Below, piece after piece: positions 1 through 8,923 of a DNA stretch of 64,000 nucleotides. Every line of letters begins with the position of its first letter. The first letter of the stretch is position 1. Location of the stretch: contig CP011077.1 of assembly GCA_000963575.1 (NCBI GenBank), forward strand, positions 1,550,001 to 1,614,000. Reading direction: 5' to 3'. The position numbers were made by a program, and so were the translations under genes. Source of the DNA: Klebsiella michiganensis (GTDB lineage Bacteria; Pseudomonadota; Gammaproteobacteria; Enterobacterales; Enterobacteriaceae). The notes beneath the pieces were generated by a model. That model was not told the origin of the DNA. It searched no databases and saw only the letters and a list, made by a program, of their open reading frames with translations.

Positions 1-161
1 CTATGCCCATCACTGTTTTGAAATGCGAGCAAACTTAAGCGCAATTTTTGTTAAAGAGTGTGAGTCAGAAACAGTTGGTAACGGGGTTGTCGGGAATGAG
101 GGTTGAAATTGACGTTTGTTTAATAAGCGTTGAAGAAAATAGACCTTTTATTCTCAAATGT

Positions 162-189
162 AAAAAAGGCCAGCTGAAAGCTGGCCTTT
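162..189 (-). terminator. Rho-independent terminator of asnS
   Basis: An 11-bp perfect stem (165-175 with 179-189, three-base loop) is followed, reading on the minus strand, by a run of six T. It lies 13 bases past the asnS stop codon. Positions 1-161 hold no gene that I can see; in E. coli this side of asnS carries the ompF upstream region, but I cannot identify it here. Confidence 0.85.
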
Positions 190-202
190 GATTTTCTCTA
201 AC

Positions 203-1603
203 TTAGAAGCTGGCGTTACGCGGCGTGCGCGGGAACGGAATAACATCACGCACGTTCTGAACACCGGTAACATAGGCAATCAGACGCTCGAAGCCCAGGC
301 CGAAACCTGAGTGCGGTACGGTACCGTAGCGACGCAGGTCGCGGTACCACCAGTAATCTTCTTTGTTCAGGCCCATTTCGGCCATGCGTGCATCCAGTAC
401 ATCCAGACGCTCTTCACGCTGGGAGCCACCGATGATTTCACCGATGCCCGGGGCCAGGACGTCCATTGCGGCAACGGTTTTACCGTCTTCGTTAAGGCGC
501 ATATAGAAAGCTTTGATGTCTTTCGGATAGTTTTTCACTACCACCGGCGCTTTGAAGTGCTGCTCGGCCAGGTAACGTTCGTGCTCTGAGGAGAGATCGA
601 CGCCCCAGTAGACCGGGTTTTCGAACTTATGCCCGCAGTTCAGCAAGATTTCCACCGCATCGGTATAGTTCACCTGGGCGAAATCTGCGGAGATGAAACG
701 CTCCAGACGCTCAATGGCCTCTTTATCTACGCGCTCAGCAAAGAACTTCATGTCGTCCATACGTTCTTCCAGGACGGCCTTAAAGACGTACTTGAGCATG
801 GCTTCGGCCAGCCCGGCAACATCGTCCAGGTCGGCAAAGGCCACTTCCGGCTCCAGCATCCAAAACTCAGCCAGGTGCCGGCTGGTGTTGGAATTTTCGG
901 CGCGGAAGGTTGGCCCGAAGGTATAGACCTTGGACAGGGCGCTCGCGTAGGTTTCGCCGTTCAGCTGGCCGGAAACGGTCAGGAAGGCTTCTTTACCGAA
1001 GAAGTCTTTATCAAAATCGACTTTGCCTTCTGCGGTGCGAGGCAGGTTTTCCAGATCCAGCGTTGAAACGCGGAACATCTCGCCGGCACCTTCGGTGTCC
1101 GAAGCGGTGATGAGCGGAGTAGATACCCAGAAATAACCGTTTTCATGGAAGAAGCGATGCAGCGCCTGAGCCAGGGTGTGACGGACGCGAGCCACGGCAC
1201 CAATCATGTTGGTACGCGGGCGCAGGTGAGCCACTTCGCGAAGGTATTCGATGCTGTGGCGCTTTGCCGCCATCGGATAGGTGTCCGGATCGTCAACCCA
1301 GCCGGTGACTTCCACTTTGGTCGCCTGAAGTTCGAAGGCCTGACCCTGGCCCTGAGACTCAACCACCACGCCGGTAACAATCACCGAACAGCCAGTGGTC
1401 AGGCGCAGAACGTCTTCATTGTAATTGGGCAGAGAATTATTAATGACGGCCTGTACAGGATCAAAGCAGGAACCGTCATAGACGGCGAGGAAGGAGATAC
1501 CAGCTTTTGAATCTCTTCGAGTACGTACCCACCCGCGCACGGTGACTTCGCTGTCAACGGCGGCACGGCCCTGGAGTACGTCGGCTACAGGCACAACGCT
1601 CAT
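203..1603 (-). CDS. asnS: Asparagine--tRNA ligase
   Basis: Cytoplasmic class II aminoacyl-tRNA synthetase that charges tRNA-Asn with asparagine using ATP. The 466-residue product has the length usual in enterobacteria. An N-terminal OB-fold anticodon-binding domain (about residues 15-100) is followed by the class II core: motif 2 with FRAENSNTSRHLAEFWMLEP near residue 235 and motif 3 GFGLGFERLIAYVTG near the C-terminus. The ATG is preceded by a GAGAGA ribosome-binding site. The gene lies downstream of pncB on the same strand, as in E. coli. The family and context leave little doubt. Confidence 0.98.
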   Translation of the reverse strand: MSVVPVADVLQGRAAVDSEVTVRGWVRTRRDSKAGISFLAVYDGSCFDPVQAVINNSLPNYNEDVLRLTTGCSVIVTGVVVESQGQGQAFELQATKVEVTGWVDDPDTYPMAAKRHSIEYLREVAHLRPRTNMIGAVARVRHTLAQALHRFFHENGYFWVSTPLITASDTEGAGEMFRVSTLDLENLPRTAEGKVDFDKDFFGKEAFLTVSGQLNGETYASALSKVYTFGPTFRAENSNTSRHLAEFWMLEPEVAFADLDDVAGLAEAMLKYVFKAVLEERMDDMKFFAERVDKEAIERLERFISADFAQVNYTDAVEILLNCGHKFENPVYWGVDLSSEHERYLAEQHFKAPVVVKNYPKDIKAFYMRLNEDGKTVAAMDVLAPGIGEIIGGSQREERLDVLDARMAEMGLNKEDYWWYRDLRRYGTVPHSGFGLGFERLIAYVTGVQNVRDVIPFPRTPRNASF

Positions 1604-1780
1604 AGTTTTCTCTCTATTAAATGGTCAATGACAAAAAAAATAGTAACCCGCAGATGGGGGTTATCTATGTTACCTGTCGCGCGCCATCAGACAAGCAGAA
1701 TTCGCGTTACTTATGAAGAAATAAAGGAAAGAGAGAAGCGTGGTGAATAGCGAAGCCGCTATTCACCCGTTATCGCTGAA

Positions 1781-2983
1781 TCAGCTGGCTTTTTTTACCA
1801 GCGGAAGGTCAAAGGCTTTGCGCAGTGCCCGTACAAAGGCTTTATCGTGGCAGATGGTTTTTCCCGGACTGTCCGAAAGCTTCGCGACCGGCTTGCCGTT
1901 ACATTCCACGAGCTTAATCACGATGTTCAGCGGCTTAACCTGCGGAATGTCGCAGGTAAGGCGAGTGCCGATGCCAAAGCTGAGGTTAACCCGGGATGAG
2001 AAGCGGCGGTAAAGCTCCACGGCCTTTTTTAAATCCAGGTTATCGGAAAACACCAGCACTTTGCTTAGCGGATCGATGCCAAGCTTTTGGTAGTGGGCAA
2101 TGGCTTTTTCTCCCCACTCAACCGGGTCGCCTGAATCATGGCGCAGCCCCTGGTAGCGAGTCGCGAACTCCTTGCCGAAGTCACGCAGGAAAGCATCCAT
2201 GGTGATGCAGTCAGTCAGGGCAATCCCGAGCTGATCGGGATATTCATCCAGCCATGCCTGTAGCGCCGCACGCTGGCTGTTCGCCAGGTCTGGGCTTATC
2301 TGCTGATGCGCCTGGAACCATTCGTGCGCCTGGGTGCCCATCGGCGTCAGGTCAAGACGGCGGGCCAGATCATAGTTGCTGGTGCCGATAAACCACGGCT
2401 CCTGCTTAAGGCGCTCAACAATGGCCTGCTGCACTTCCCGAGAGAAACGGCGGCGGGTGCCGAAGTCCATCAGTCGGAAATGGGAAAGATCCAGCCCTGC
2501 GGTAAGTGCATTAAATTCCTGCAGCTTACTTTCCAGGTGAGCCAGAGCCATATCTGGGGTTACGCCAGGCGCGCGATGCTGATGTACGACTTCACTGATC
2601 ACCGCCAGCAGGGGAACTTCCCACATAATAACTTCTCGCCACGGCCCGCTGAGGCGGATATCTAAATGGCCATGATTATTGGTCACCTGGACCTGAGAAG
2701 GGTCATAGCGGAAGTCACGCAGCCAGTCGAGATAATCGGCTTTGAAAAAGGGCAGGCTTTTCAGCCAGTGAAATTCTTCGTCGCTGAGGCGCAGGTGCTG
2801 CATAGCCGCGACCTGTTCACGAATAGCCTCGGCATGAATACCCAGCAGGTCGTCGCCGCGGCAGCGGAATTCCGCTGCGACGTTAACGTCGTAATAGCGG
2901 TGATAAACCGCTTGCTGCATATGAAGCTTATAGGCGTCAGTATCCAGAAGCGTTTGCAAAATCGGGGAAGCGTGTCGTGTCAT
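1781..2983 (-). CDS. pncB: Nicotinate phosphoribosyltransferase
   Basis: Converts nicotinate, PRPP and ATP to nicotinate mononucleotide in the Preiss-Handler NAD salvage pathway. The protein reads TRHASPILQTLLDTDAYKLH at the N-terminus and carries the conserved RHDSGDP phosphate-binding segment and a LVFSDNL motif. An in-frame ATG 15 bases upstream (2998) would add MLKRA. I prefer 2983 because it gives 400 residues and aligns with the E. coli start MTQFASP, but a GAGAGG lies closer to the upstream ATG, so the start is not certain. A perfect 11-bp hairpin (1742-1752 with 1757-1767) lies just past the stop, without a clear T run. Confidence 0.97.
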   Translation of the reverse strand: MTRHASPILQTLLDTDAYKLHMQQAVYHRYYDVNVAAEFRCRGDDLLGIHAEAIREQVAAMQHLRLSDEEFHWLKSLPFFKADYLDWLRDFRYDPSQVQVTNNHGHLDIRLSGPWREVIMWEVPLLAVISEVVHQHRAPGVTPDMALAHLESKLQEFNALTAGLDLSHFRLMDFGTRRRFSREVQQAIVERLKQEPWFIGTSNYDLARRLDLTPMGTQAHEWFQAHQQISPDLANSQRAALQAWLDEYPDQLGIALTDCITMDAFLRDFGKEFATRYQGLRHDSGDPVEWGEKAIAHYQKLGIDPLSKVLVFSDNLDLKKAVELYRRFSSRVNLSFGIGTRLTCDIPQVKPLNIVIKLVECNGKPVAKLSDSPGKTICHDKAFVRALRKAFDLPLVKKAS

Positions 2984-3210
2984 GGCGCGTTTCAGCATCC
3001 TCTCACAGGAGCGTTTCCATCAGTCCGGGCAAATAAAGACGCGGGAGTATACCCTGATTATCTGTTTATTGAAGCAGGATCACAACAATTGGGGGGCGGT
3101 GTGGGGAGTGGTCTGAGGGCTATTTGCCACTCCAAACCATGACAATGTGTTGAATTACAATGTGTTTAGGGTACTAAACAAAACGTGCGGCTTCCATTCC
3201 TCAGCGAAAT

Positions 3211-3235
3211 AACCGGCGGTAAATGGCCGCCGGTT
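3211..3235 (-). terminator. Hairpin downstream of the ankyrin/ART-like gene
   Basis: A 9-bp perfect GC-rich stem (3211-3219 with 3227-3235) begins 12 bases past the stop codon of the gene at 3247-4491. The following minus-strand tract is only weakly T-rich, so it is a probable, imperfect terminator. The remaining 2984-3210 should hold the pncB promoter; no operator could be recognised. Confidence 0.5.
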
Positions 3236-3246
3236 ATTATCGGCGA

Positions 3247-4491
3247 CTAGCGAATACGGAGGCTGCCGTTCTCCGCTTTTTCACGCAGGCTGTGGTTCAG
3301 GGACTGAAGCTGCCCCAGCGTCATTCTTCCCATATTCGCCGTGTCTGACCCCAGCAGAGCGTGGCTGAATCTGGCGAGTGCGGATGAGTCCAGATACAGC
3401 GCCTTCAGCCCATGCTGCTTTTTTTCATTGGGGGTAGGGTTGATACGAATCAGCGTATCTTTCGGCAACGCGACGTTTTGTGCCTTACAGGCCAGCGTCA
3501 GCGTGGCGAGATCGGCCAGGGATTTCACTTCAATCTCTTTGAGCTTACCGCCGTTGGCTGTCCCGCTCAGGGGATGATTTTCAGCCTGATAGTTAAACAT
3601 CGAGGCGGTGTTGCTTAACGAATTATGGATAGTATGCGTTTTCAGGTTATTAACTTTACTGAAACCAAAAACCAGCGGCAGGGTTTGCCCGTCGTTGAGC
3701 AAATTCAGGAACGGTAATTTCCCGCCCACCATTTCGTTTTCAATACGCTTAAAAGCGTTACCGATCAGTTTCCGCGTCTGTTCCCCGCCGGGCGGGTGGC
3801 TGTTATCAACAAACTTGATATGCGCCGGGACGCCGGTTTGCTGCAGGATTTGCTCCGGTGTTTCCTTTTTTAGCCGATAGCCGTTGTTTGACAAAAGGCG
3901 CACCAGGCTGTCATACACCGCCTCTTCAAGATTATTGCTGCTTTTCAGCGTCAGCGTTGAGGCCGGGAAATGGCTGGCGGACGAAGCATGGTTAATCGCT
4001 TTGCTCAGCACATAAAGGTTTGACCGCGTCTCCACCGTGGTGGGCTTAATGCCCAGTCCTTTGGCGTACACGCGCGGTTTCTGGCGAAGATTCTCCCGTG
4101 TTTCAAATTTATTGCTCGACTCTCGCGTCCGGTCAGAGAAGAACACTTTTCCCTCCAGCGACTGTGAACCGCCTTTGGGATCGTTCACTCCGCCTTTCAG
4201 CGCCCCGCTGCGTAGTATCTCAAAGCCCCAGGGAGAGCCATGAAATGCTTCCGGTTTGACGTAGCCTGCAGGCGCACTGGGATTCAGTGAGGCCAAAAGA
4301 CTGTGGTACAGCCGCGCTCGCGTGGGGCCGTCAATATCACGACGGGTAGCCAGCGCATCCAGCGGAGAGTTTCCGTGCTGGTCCAGAGCGACAGGTTTAT
4401 ATCCCTGCTGCCTTAGCTTTTGGATAGTTGCAATATCGTTTTGGGCAACGGCCTGATGAAAGGCCATGGGACCGGAAGGGGGAATACGCAT
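3247..4491 (-). CDS. Ankyrin-like protein with possible ADP-ribosyltransferase fold, effector-like
   Basis: I do not recognise a named family. The 414-residue product begins with an ankyrin-repeat-like stretch (about residues 8-50: FHQAVAQNDIATIQKLRQQG then DQHGNSPLDALATRR). The middle has AFHGSPWGFEILRSGALKGG followed about 20 residues later by GKVFFSDR, which resembles the His and aromatic positions of H-Y/F-E ADP-ribosyltransferases. That is inference from a pattern, not a match. No signal peptide or membrane segment is visible. I chose the ATG at 4491 because GAGAG lies about 9 bases upstream; the reading frame stays open to 4656, but that part has no good ribosome site and overlaps the region facing pepN. 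E. coli has no gene between pncB and pepN, so this is a lineage-specific insertion. An effector or toxin role is possible. Confidence 0.7.
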   Translation of the reverse strand: MRIPPSGPMAFHQAVAQNDIATIQKLRQQGYKPVALDQHGNSPLDALATRRDIDGPTRARLYHSLLASLNPSAPAGYVKPEAFHGSPWGFEILRSGALKGGVNDPKGGSQSLEGKVFFSDRTRESSNKFETRENLRQKPRVYAKGLGIKPTTVETRSNLYVLSKAINHASSASHFPASTLTLKSSNNLEEAVYDSLVRLLSNNGYRLKKETPEQILQQTGVPAHIKFVDNSHPPGGEQTRKLIGNAFKRIENEMVGGKLPFLNLLNDGQTLPLVFGFSKVNNLKTHTIHNSLSNTASMFNYQAENHPLSGTANGGKLKEIEVKSLADLATLTLACKAQNVALPKDTLIRINPTPNEKKQHGLKALYLDSSALARFSHALLGSDTANMGRMTLGQLQSLNHSLREKAENGSLRIR

Positions 4492-4706
4492 ATTTAGTTC
4501 TCTCATGCGGAAGGGGCGGTATTGAGTGGCGGAGGAAAAGGAAGAGTTCCGGGTCAGAAGGGGCTGGAGAGAAAAAGGGAATACCGCATAAAGCGGTAAA
4601 AAATTTGGGCTACGGGCCGCCAAAGATGAAGATTCTGCGTAGCAACATTCCGGCAACAGGAATAGACTGAAGTCCGTTATCTTACGGACGATGTATAAGG
4701 TTTTTT

Positions 4707-7319
4707 ATGACACAACAGCCACAAGCCAAATATCGCCACGACTATCGCGCGGCGGATTATACGATAACCGATATCGATTTGACCTTTGACCTTGATGCCA
4801 CAAAAACGCAGGTCACCGCAGTCAGCAAAATTGTCCGTCAGGGTGATGCGGGCACTCCGCTGCATCTTGATGGCGAAGACCTCACGCTGGTCTCCATTGC
4901 CGTAAACGGTAGCGCCTGGCCGCACTATCGCCAGGAAGATGGCGCGCTGATTCTGGAGCAGGTCCCTGAGGCCTTTACGTTGACGATTGTGAACGAAATC
5001 AGTCCGGCAACCAACACTGCGCTTGAGGGGCTGTATCAATCCGGGGAAGCGTTATGTACCCAGTGTGAAGCGGAAGGCTTCCACCATATCACCTGGTATC
5101 TGGACCGCCCGGACGTGCTGGCGCGCTTCACGACCAAAGTTATCGCCGACAAAAATAAATACCCGTATTTGCTGGCTAACGGCAACCGCATTGCTGAAGG
5201 CGAGCTGGAAAATGGCCGTCACTGGGTGCAGTGGCAAGACCCGTTCCCAAAACCTTGCTACCTGTTTGCGCTGGTGGCCGGTGATTTTGACGTCCTGCGC
5301 GACAGCTTTAAAACCCGTTCCGGCCGTGACGTTGCGCTGGAGCTGTTCGTTGACCGCGGTAACCTCGATCGCGCTGACTGGGCGATGACCTCTCTGAAGG
5401 CGTCGATGAAGTGGGACGAAACCCGCTTCGGCCTGGAGTATGACCTCGACATCTATATGATTGTCGCCGTCGACTTCTTTAATATGGGCGCGATGGAAAA
5501 CAAAGGGCTGAATATCTTCAACTCGAAGTATGTTCTGGCCCGCGCCGAGACCGCGACCGACAAAGACTACCTCGACATCGAACGCGTTATCGGTCACGAA
5601 TATTTCCACAACTGGACGGGCAACCGCGTGACCTGCCGTGACTGGTTCCAGCTGAGCCTGAAAGAGGGCCTAACCGTCTTCCGTGACCAGGAATTCAGTT
5701 CTGACCTGGGGTCTCGCGCGGTAAACCGTATTCAAAACGTGCGTACCATGCGCGCGATGCAGTTCGCCGAAGATGCAAGCCCGATGGCACACCCGATCCG
5801 CCCGGACAAAGTTATCGAAATGAATAACTTCTATACCCTGACGGTGTACGAGAAGGGCTCGGAAGTTATTCGTATGTTGCACACTTTGCTGGGTGAGGAA
5901 AACTTCCAGAAGGGGATGCAGCTTTACTTTGAGCGCCATGACGGTAGCGCGGCAACCTGTGATGATTTCGTGCAGGCGATGGAAGACGCGTCCAACGTTG
6001 ACCTGTCTCATTTCCGCCGCTGGTACAGCCAGGCCGGGACGCCGGTTGTCACCGTGCGTGACGACTACAACCCGGAAACTGAGCATTACACGCTGACTAT
6101 CAGCCAGATGACGCCGCCGACCGCCGAGCAGCAGGAAAAACACCCGCTGCATATCCCGTTTGATATCGAGCTTTACGATAACGAAGGGAAGGTTATTCCG
6201 CTGCAGAAGGACGGCCATCCGGTTCACCATGTGCTGAACGTGACCCAGGCAGAGCAGACTTTCGTCTTCGACAAGGTCTACTTCCAGCCGGTGCCGTCTT
6301 TGCTGCGCGAATTCTCTGCGCCAGTGAAGCTCGAGTACAAATGGAGTGACCAGCAGCTGACGTTCCTGATGCGCCACGCGCGCAATGACTTCTCCCGCTG
6401 GGATGCGGCGCAGAGCCTGCTGGCAAACTACATCAAGATCAACGTGAACCGCAGCCAGCAAGGGCAGCCGCTCTCTCTGCCGCTGCATGTGGCCGACGCA
6501 TTCCGCGCCATTCTGCTGGATGAGAAGATCGATCCTGCGCTCGCCGCGGAGATCCTGACTCTGCCATCGCAGAATGAAATTGCCGAGCTGTTCCAGACCA
6601 TCGATCCGATCGCCATCGCTGAAGTTCACGGGGCGCTGACCCGTACCCTGGCAGCGGAGTTGGCCGATGAGTTCCTGGCAATTTATAACGCGAATAAGCT
6701 CGACAGCTATCGCGTGGATCATGGCGATATTGGCAAACGTGCATTGCGCAATACCTGCCTGCGCTATCTGGCGTTTGGCGAGGTTGAACTCGCTGAGCAA
6801 CTGGTGCGCGAGCAGTATCAGCAGGCGGACAATATGACCGATTCTATCGCTGCGCTGTCCGCAGCGGTGGCCGCGCAACTGCCGTGCCGTGAAGCGCTGC
6901 TGGCTCAGTACGATGAGAAGTGGCACAAAGATGGCCTGGTGATGGACAAGTGGTTTGTGCTGCAGGCGACCAGCCCGGCCAGCAACACGCTGGCGAAGGT
7001 TCGCGAGCTGCTCAACCACCGTTCCTTCAGCCTGGGCAACCCGAACCGGGTTCGTTCTCTGATTGGCGCGTTTGCCTCAGCCAACCCGGCAGCGTTCCAT
7101 GCCAAAGACGGCAGCGGCTACCAGTTTATGGTAGAAATGCTGACCGAGCTGAATAGCCGTAACCCGCAAATTGCTTCTCGTCTGGTTGAGCCGTTGATTC
7201 GCCTGAAGCGTTATGACGCGGAACGTCAGGCTAAGATGCGTGCGGCACTGGAGCAGTTGAAAGGCCTGGAAAATCTGTCCGGGGATCTGTTCGAGAAGAT
7301 TGCCAAAGCGCTGGCATAA
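4707..7319 (+). CDS. pepN: Aminopeptidase N
   Basis: Major cytoplasmic M1 zinc aminopeptidase, 870 residues, the same length as the E. coli enzyme. The exopeptidase motif GAMEN (in MGAMENKGLNIF, around residue 260) and the zinc site HEYFHNWTGNRVTCRDWF followed by the distal glutamate in LKEGLTVF (about residues 297-325) are intact. The start ATG has AAGG 6 bases upstream. It is divergent from the ankyrin-like gene and convergent with ssuB. A 9-bp hairpin (7327-7335 with 7341-7349) stands between the pepN and ssuB stop codons. Confidence 0.98.
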   Translation: MTQQPQAKYRHDYRAADYTITDIDLTFDLDATKTQVTAVSKIVRQGDAGTPLHLDGEDLTLVSIAVNGSAWPHYRQEDGALILEQVPEAFTLTIVNEISPATNTALEGLYQSGEALCTQCEAEGFHHITWYLDRPDVLARFTTKVIADKNKYPYLLANGNRIAEGELENGRHWVQWQDPFPKPCYLFALVAGDFDVLRDSFKTRSGRDVALELFVDRGNLDRADWAMTSLKASMKWDETRFGLEYDLDIYMIVAVDFFNMGAMENKGLNIFNSKYVLARAETATDKDYLDIERVIGHEYFHNWTGNRVTCRDWFQLSLKEGLTVFRDQEFSSDLGSRAVNRIQNVRTMRAMQFAEDASPMAHPIRPDKVIEMNNFYTLTVYEKGSEVIRMLHTLLGEENFQKGMQLYFERHDGSAATCDDFVQAMEDASNVDLSHFRRWYSQAGTPVVTVRDDYNPETEHYTLTISQMTPPTAEQQEKHPLHIPFDIELYDNEGKVIPLQKDGHPVHHVLNVTQAEQTFVFDKVYFQPVPSLLREFSAPVKLEYKWSDQQLTFLMRHARNDFSRWDAAQSLLANYIKINVNRSQQGQPLSLPLHVADAFRAILLDEKIDPALAAEILTLPSQNEIAELFQTIDPIAIAEVHGALTRTLAAELADEFLAIYNANKLDSYRVDHGDIGKRALRNTCLRYLAFGEVELAEQLVREQYQQADNMTDSIAALSAAVAAQLPCREALLAQYDEKWHKDGLVMDKWFVLQATSPASNTLAKVRELLNHRSFSLGNPNRVRSLIGAFASANPAAFHAKDGSGYQFMVEMLTELNSRNPQIASRLVEPLIRLKRYDAERQAKMRAALEQLKGLENLSGDLFEKIAKALA

Positions 7320-7326
7320 GCTTCGC

Positions 7327-7349
7327 CCCTATCCCTTTCAGGGATAGGG
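7327..7349. terminator. Hairpin between convergent pepN and ssuB
   Basis: Perfect 9-bp stem CCCTATCCC/GGGATAGGG with a TTTCA loop sits in the 37-base gap between two convergent stop codons. There is no strong T run on either side, so termination strength is uncertain. Confidence 0.55.
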
Positions 7350-7356
7350 TATAAAA

Positions 7357-8127
7357 TCAGCCGGTACGCACCGCGCGTGCCGGCTCCTCTGAACCTCGTT
7401 TCATCACTCTGGCAAGCACTTCGGCCTCCAGTTCGGCCAGCTTCACCGATCCCAGGCGGCGCGGGCGAGGCAAATCAACCGTCAGATCCAGGCCAATCTT
7501 CCCTTCTTCTATAAGCAACACGCGGTCGGCCATGGCGACGGCTTCGCTGACGTCGTGGGTGACCAAAAGCACGGTAAAGCCATGTTCCTGCCATAAAGAA
7601 ACAATCAGTTCCTGCATCTCAATCCGCGTCAGGGCATCCAGCGCACCCAGGGGTTCGTCGAGCAACAATAAGCGCGGACGATGAATGAGTGCCCTCGCCA
7701 GCGCTACGCGCTGCTTCTGCCCGCCAGAAAGTGCCGCTGGCCATTCTGCGGCCCGATTTTCAAGGCCAACGGCTGTAAGTGCCTGAAGCGCGGCCTCACG
7801 CCAGTTATTTTTTAGCCCGAGCCCGACGTTATCTATCACCGTTTTCCACGGCAGCAATCTGTCGTCCTGGAACATCAGCCGCGTATCTTCCTGGCTGTCA
7901 CGTAGCGGGGTATTACCTGCGAACAGCGCTCCGTGATTGGGCGTTTCCAGCCCGGCCAGCAGGCGCAGCAGCGTACTTTTCCCGCCGCCGCTGCGGCCGA
8001 CCACCGCCACGAACTGCCCGGCGGGAATACGCAGTTCAAGCTGATTAAGAATGCTTTTATCGCCGTAGCGTTTACTCACGCCGTGGAGCCATACCGGCGT
8101 GCCCTGGTTCAGACGAGCAGTTGTCAT
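7357..8127 (-). CDS. ssuB: Aliphatic sulfonate ABC transporter, ATP-binding protein
   Basis: ATPase of the SsuABC importer for alkanesulfonates. The 256-residue protein shows Walker A GRSGGGKST, the ABC signature LSGGQKQRVALARAL, Walker B LLLLDEPLGALDA and the switch histidine in LLVTHDVSEAV. It is the last gene of ssuEADCB and its start overlaps the ssuC stop by 4 bases, indicating translational coupling. The order matches E. coli. Confidence 0.96.
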   Translation of the reverse strand: MTTARLNQGTPVWLHGVSKRYGDKSILNQLELRIPAGQFVAVVGRSGGGKSTLLRLLAGLETPNHGALFAGNTPLRDSQEDTRLMFQDDRLLPWKTVIDNVGLGLKNNWREAALQALTAVGLENRAAEWPAALSGGQKQRVALARALIHRPRLLLLDEPLGALDALTRIEMQELIVSLWQEHGFTVLLVTHDVSEAVAMADRVLLIEEGKIGLDLTVDLPRPRRLGSVKLAELEAEVLARVMKRGSEEPARAVRTG

Positions 8128-8915
8128 ACCATCTCCTCCTTTGATTGATAAGCCGGATGCCAGCGTAGCCAGACGTGCTCCAGCAGGCGGGCGCTGACAT
8201 CGGCGAGTTTACCCAACAGCGCGTACAGTACGATGGCAACCACCACTACGTCGGTTTGCAGGAACTCCCGGGCATTCATCGCCAGATAGCCAATCCCTGA
8301 ATTTGCCGAGATGGTCTCGGCGACGATAAGCGTCAGCCACATCAGACCCAGAGCAAAACGTACGCCGACCATAATGGAAGGCAGAGCGCCCGGCAAAATG
8401 ACGTGTACGAACAGGCTAAACCCGGAGAGGCCGTAGCTGCGGGCCATTTCCAGCAGGCCACGATCGATATTGCGGATGCCGTGCCAGGTATTGATGTAAA
8501 TAGGGAACAGCGTCCCGAGCGCCACCAGAAAGATCTTGGCCGTCTCGTCGATACCAAACCATAGGATCACTAGCGGGATCAGCGCCAGGTGCGGAACGTT
8601 GCGCAGCATCTGAACAGAGCTGTCCAGCAGGCGTTCCCCCCAGCGCGACAGGCCGCTAATCAGGCCTAAGATCATGCCCAGCGATCCGCCGATGCTAAAA
8701 CCGATAACCGCGCGCCAGGAGCTGATGGCCAGATGTTGCCAGAGTTCACCGCTGGCTGAGAGGTTCCAGAAAGCCAGCACGACGCCCTCTGGAGAAGGCA
8801 AAATACGCGTGGAAAGCCAGCCGGCAGACGAAGCCAGTTGCCAGAAAAGGACAATCGCCACCGGCAGCGCCCAGGGCGCCAGGCGCAGCAAGACTTTGTG
8901 AACGGATGCTTGCAT
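8124..8915 (-). CDS. ssuC: Aliphatic sulfonate ABC transporter, permease
   Basis: Inner-membrane permease of the sulfonate importer, 263 residues with about six hydrophobic segments. It carries a binding-protein-dependent transport (EAA-type) loop, in the stretch LEMARSYGLSGFSLFVHVIL near residue 155. It lies 8 bases downstream of ssuD and overlaps ssuB by 4 bases. Confidence 0.96.
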   Translation of the reverse strand: MQASVHKVLLRLAPWALPVAIVLFWQLASSAGWLSTRILPSPEGVVLAFWNLSASGELWQHLAISSWRAVIGFSIGGSLGMILGLISGLSRWGERLLDSSVQMLRNVPHLALIPLVILWFGIDETAKIFLVALGTLFPIYINTWHGIRNIDRGLLEMARSYGLSGFSLFVHVILPGALPSIMVGVRFALGLMWLTLIVAETISANSGIGYLAMNAREFLQTDVVVVAIVLYALLGKLADVSARLLEHVWLRWHPAYQSKEEMV

Positions 8916-8923
8916 CGGGCCCC

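Noticed and set aside
1..161. Left edge considered as the ompF regulatory region
   Set aside because: Synteny predicts ompF to the left, but I could not recognise OmpR sites or promoter elements, so no feature is called.
1742..1767. Hairpin after pncB considered as a terminator
   Set aside because: The 11-bp stem is perfect, but no T run follows on the minus strand, so pncB-asnS readthrough is possible. Mentioned under pncB only.
4492..4656. N-terminal extension of the ankyrin-like protein
   Set aside because: The frame is open to 4656, but the residues are unlike a normal protein start, no ribosome site is present and the DNA should hold the divergent promoters.
5670..7019. 449-residue open frame antisense to pepN
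   Set aside because: It lies wholly inside pepN, whose protein is full length and conserved. Long antisense frames are common in GC-rich enterobacterial genes, and no ribosome site or family is visible.
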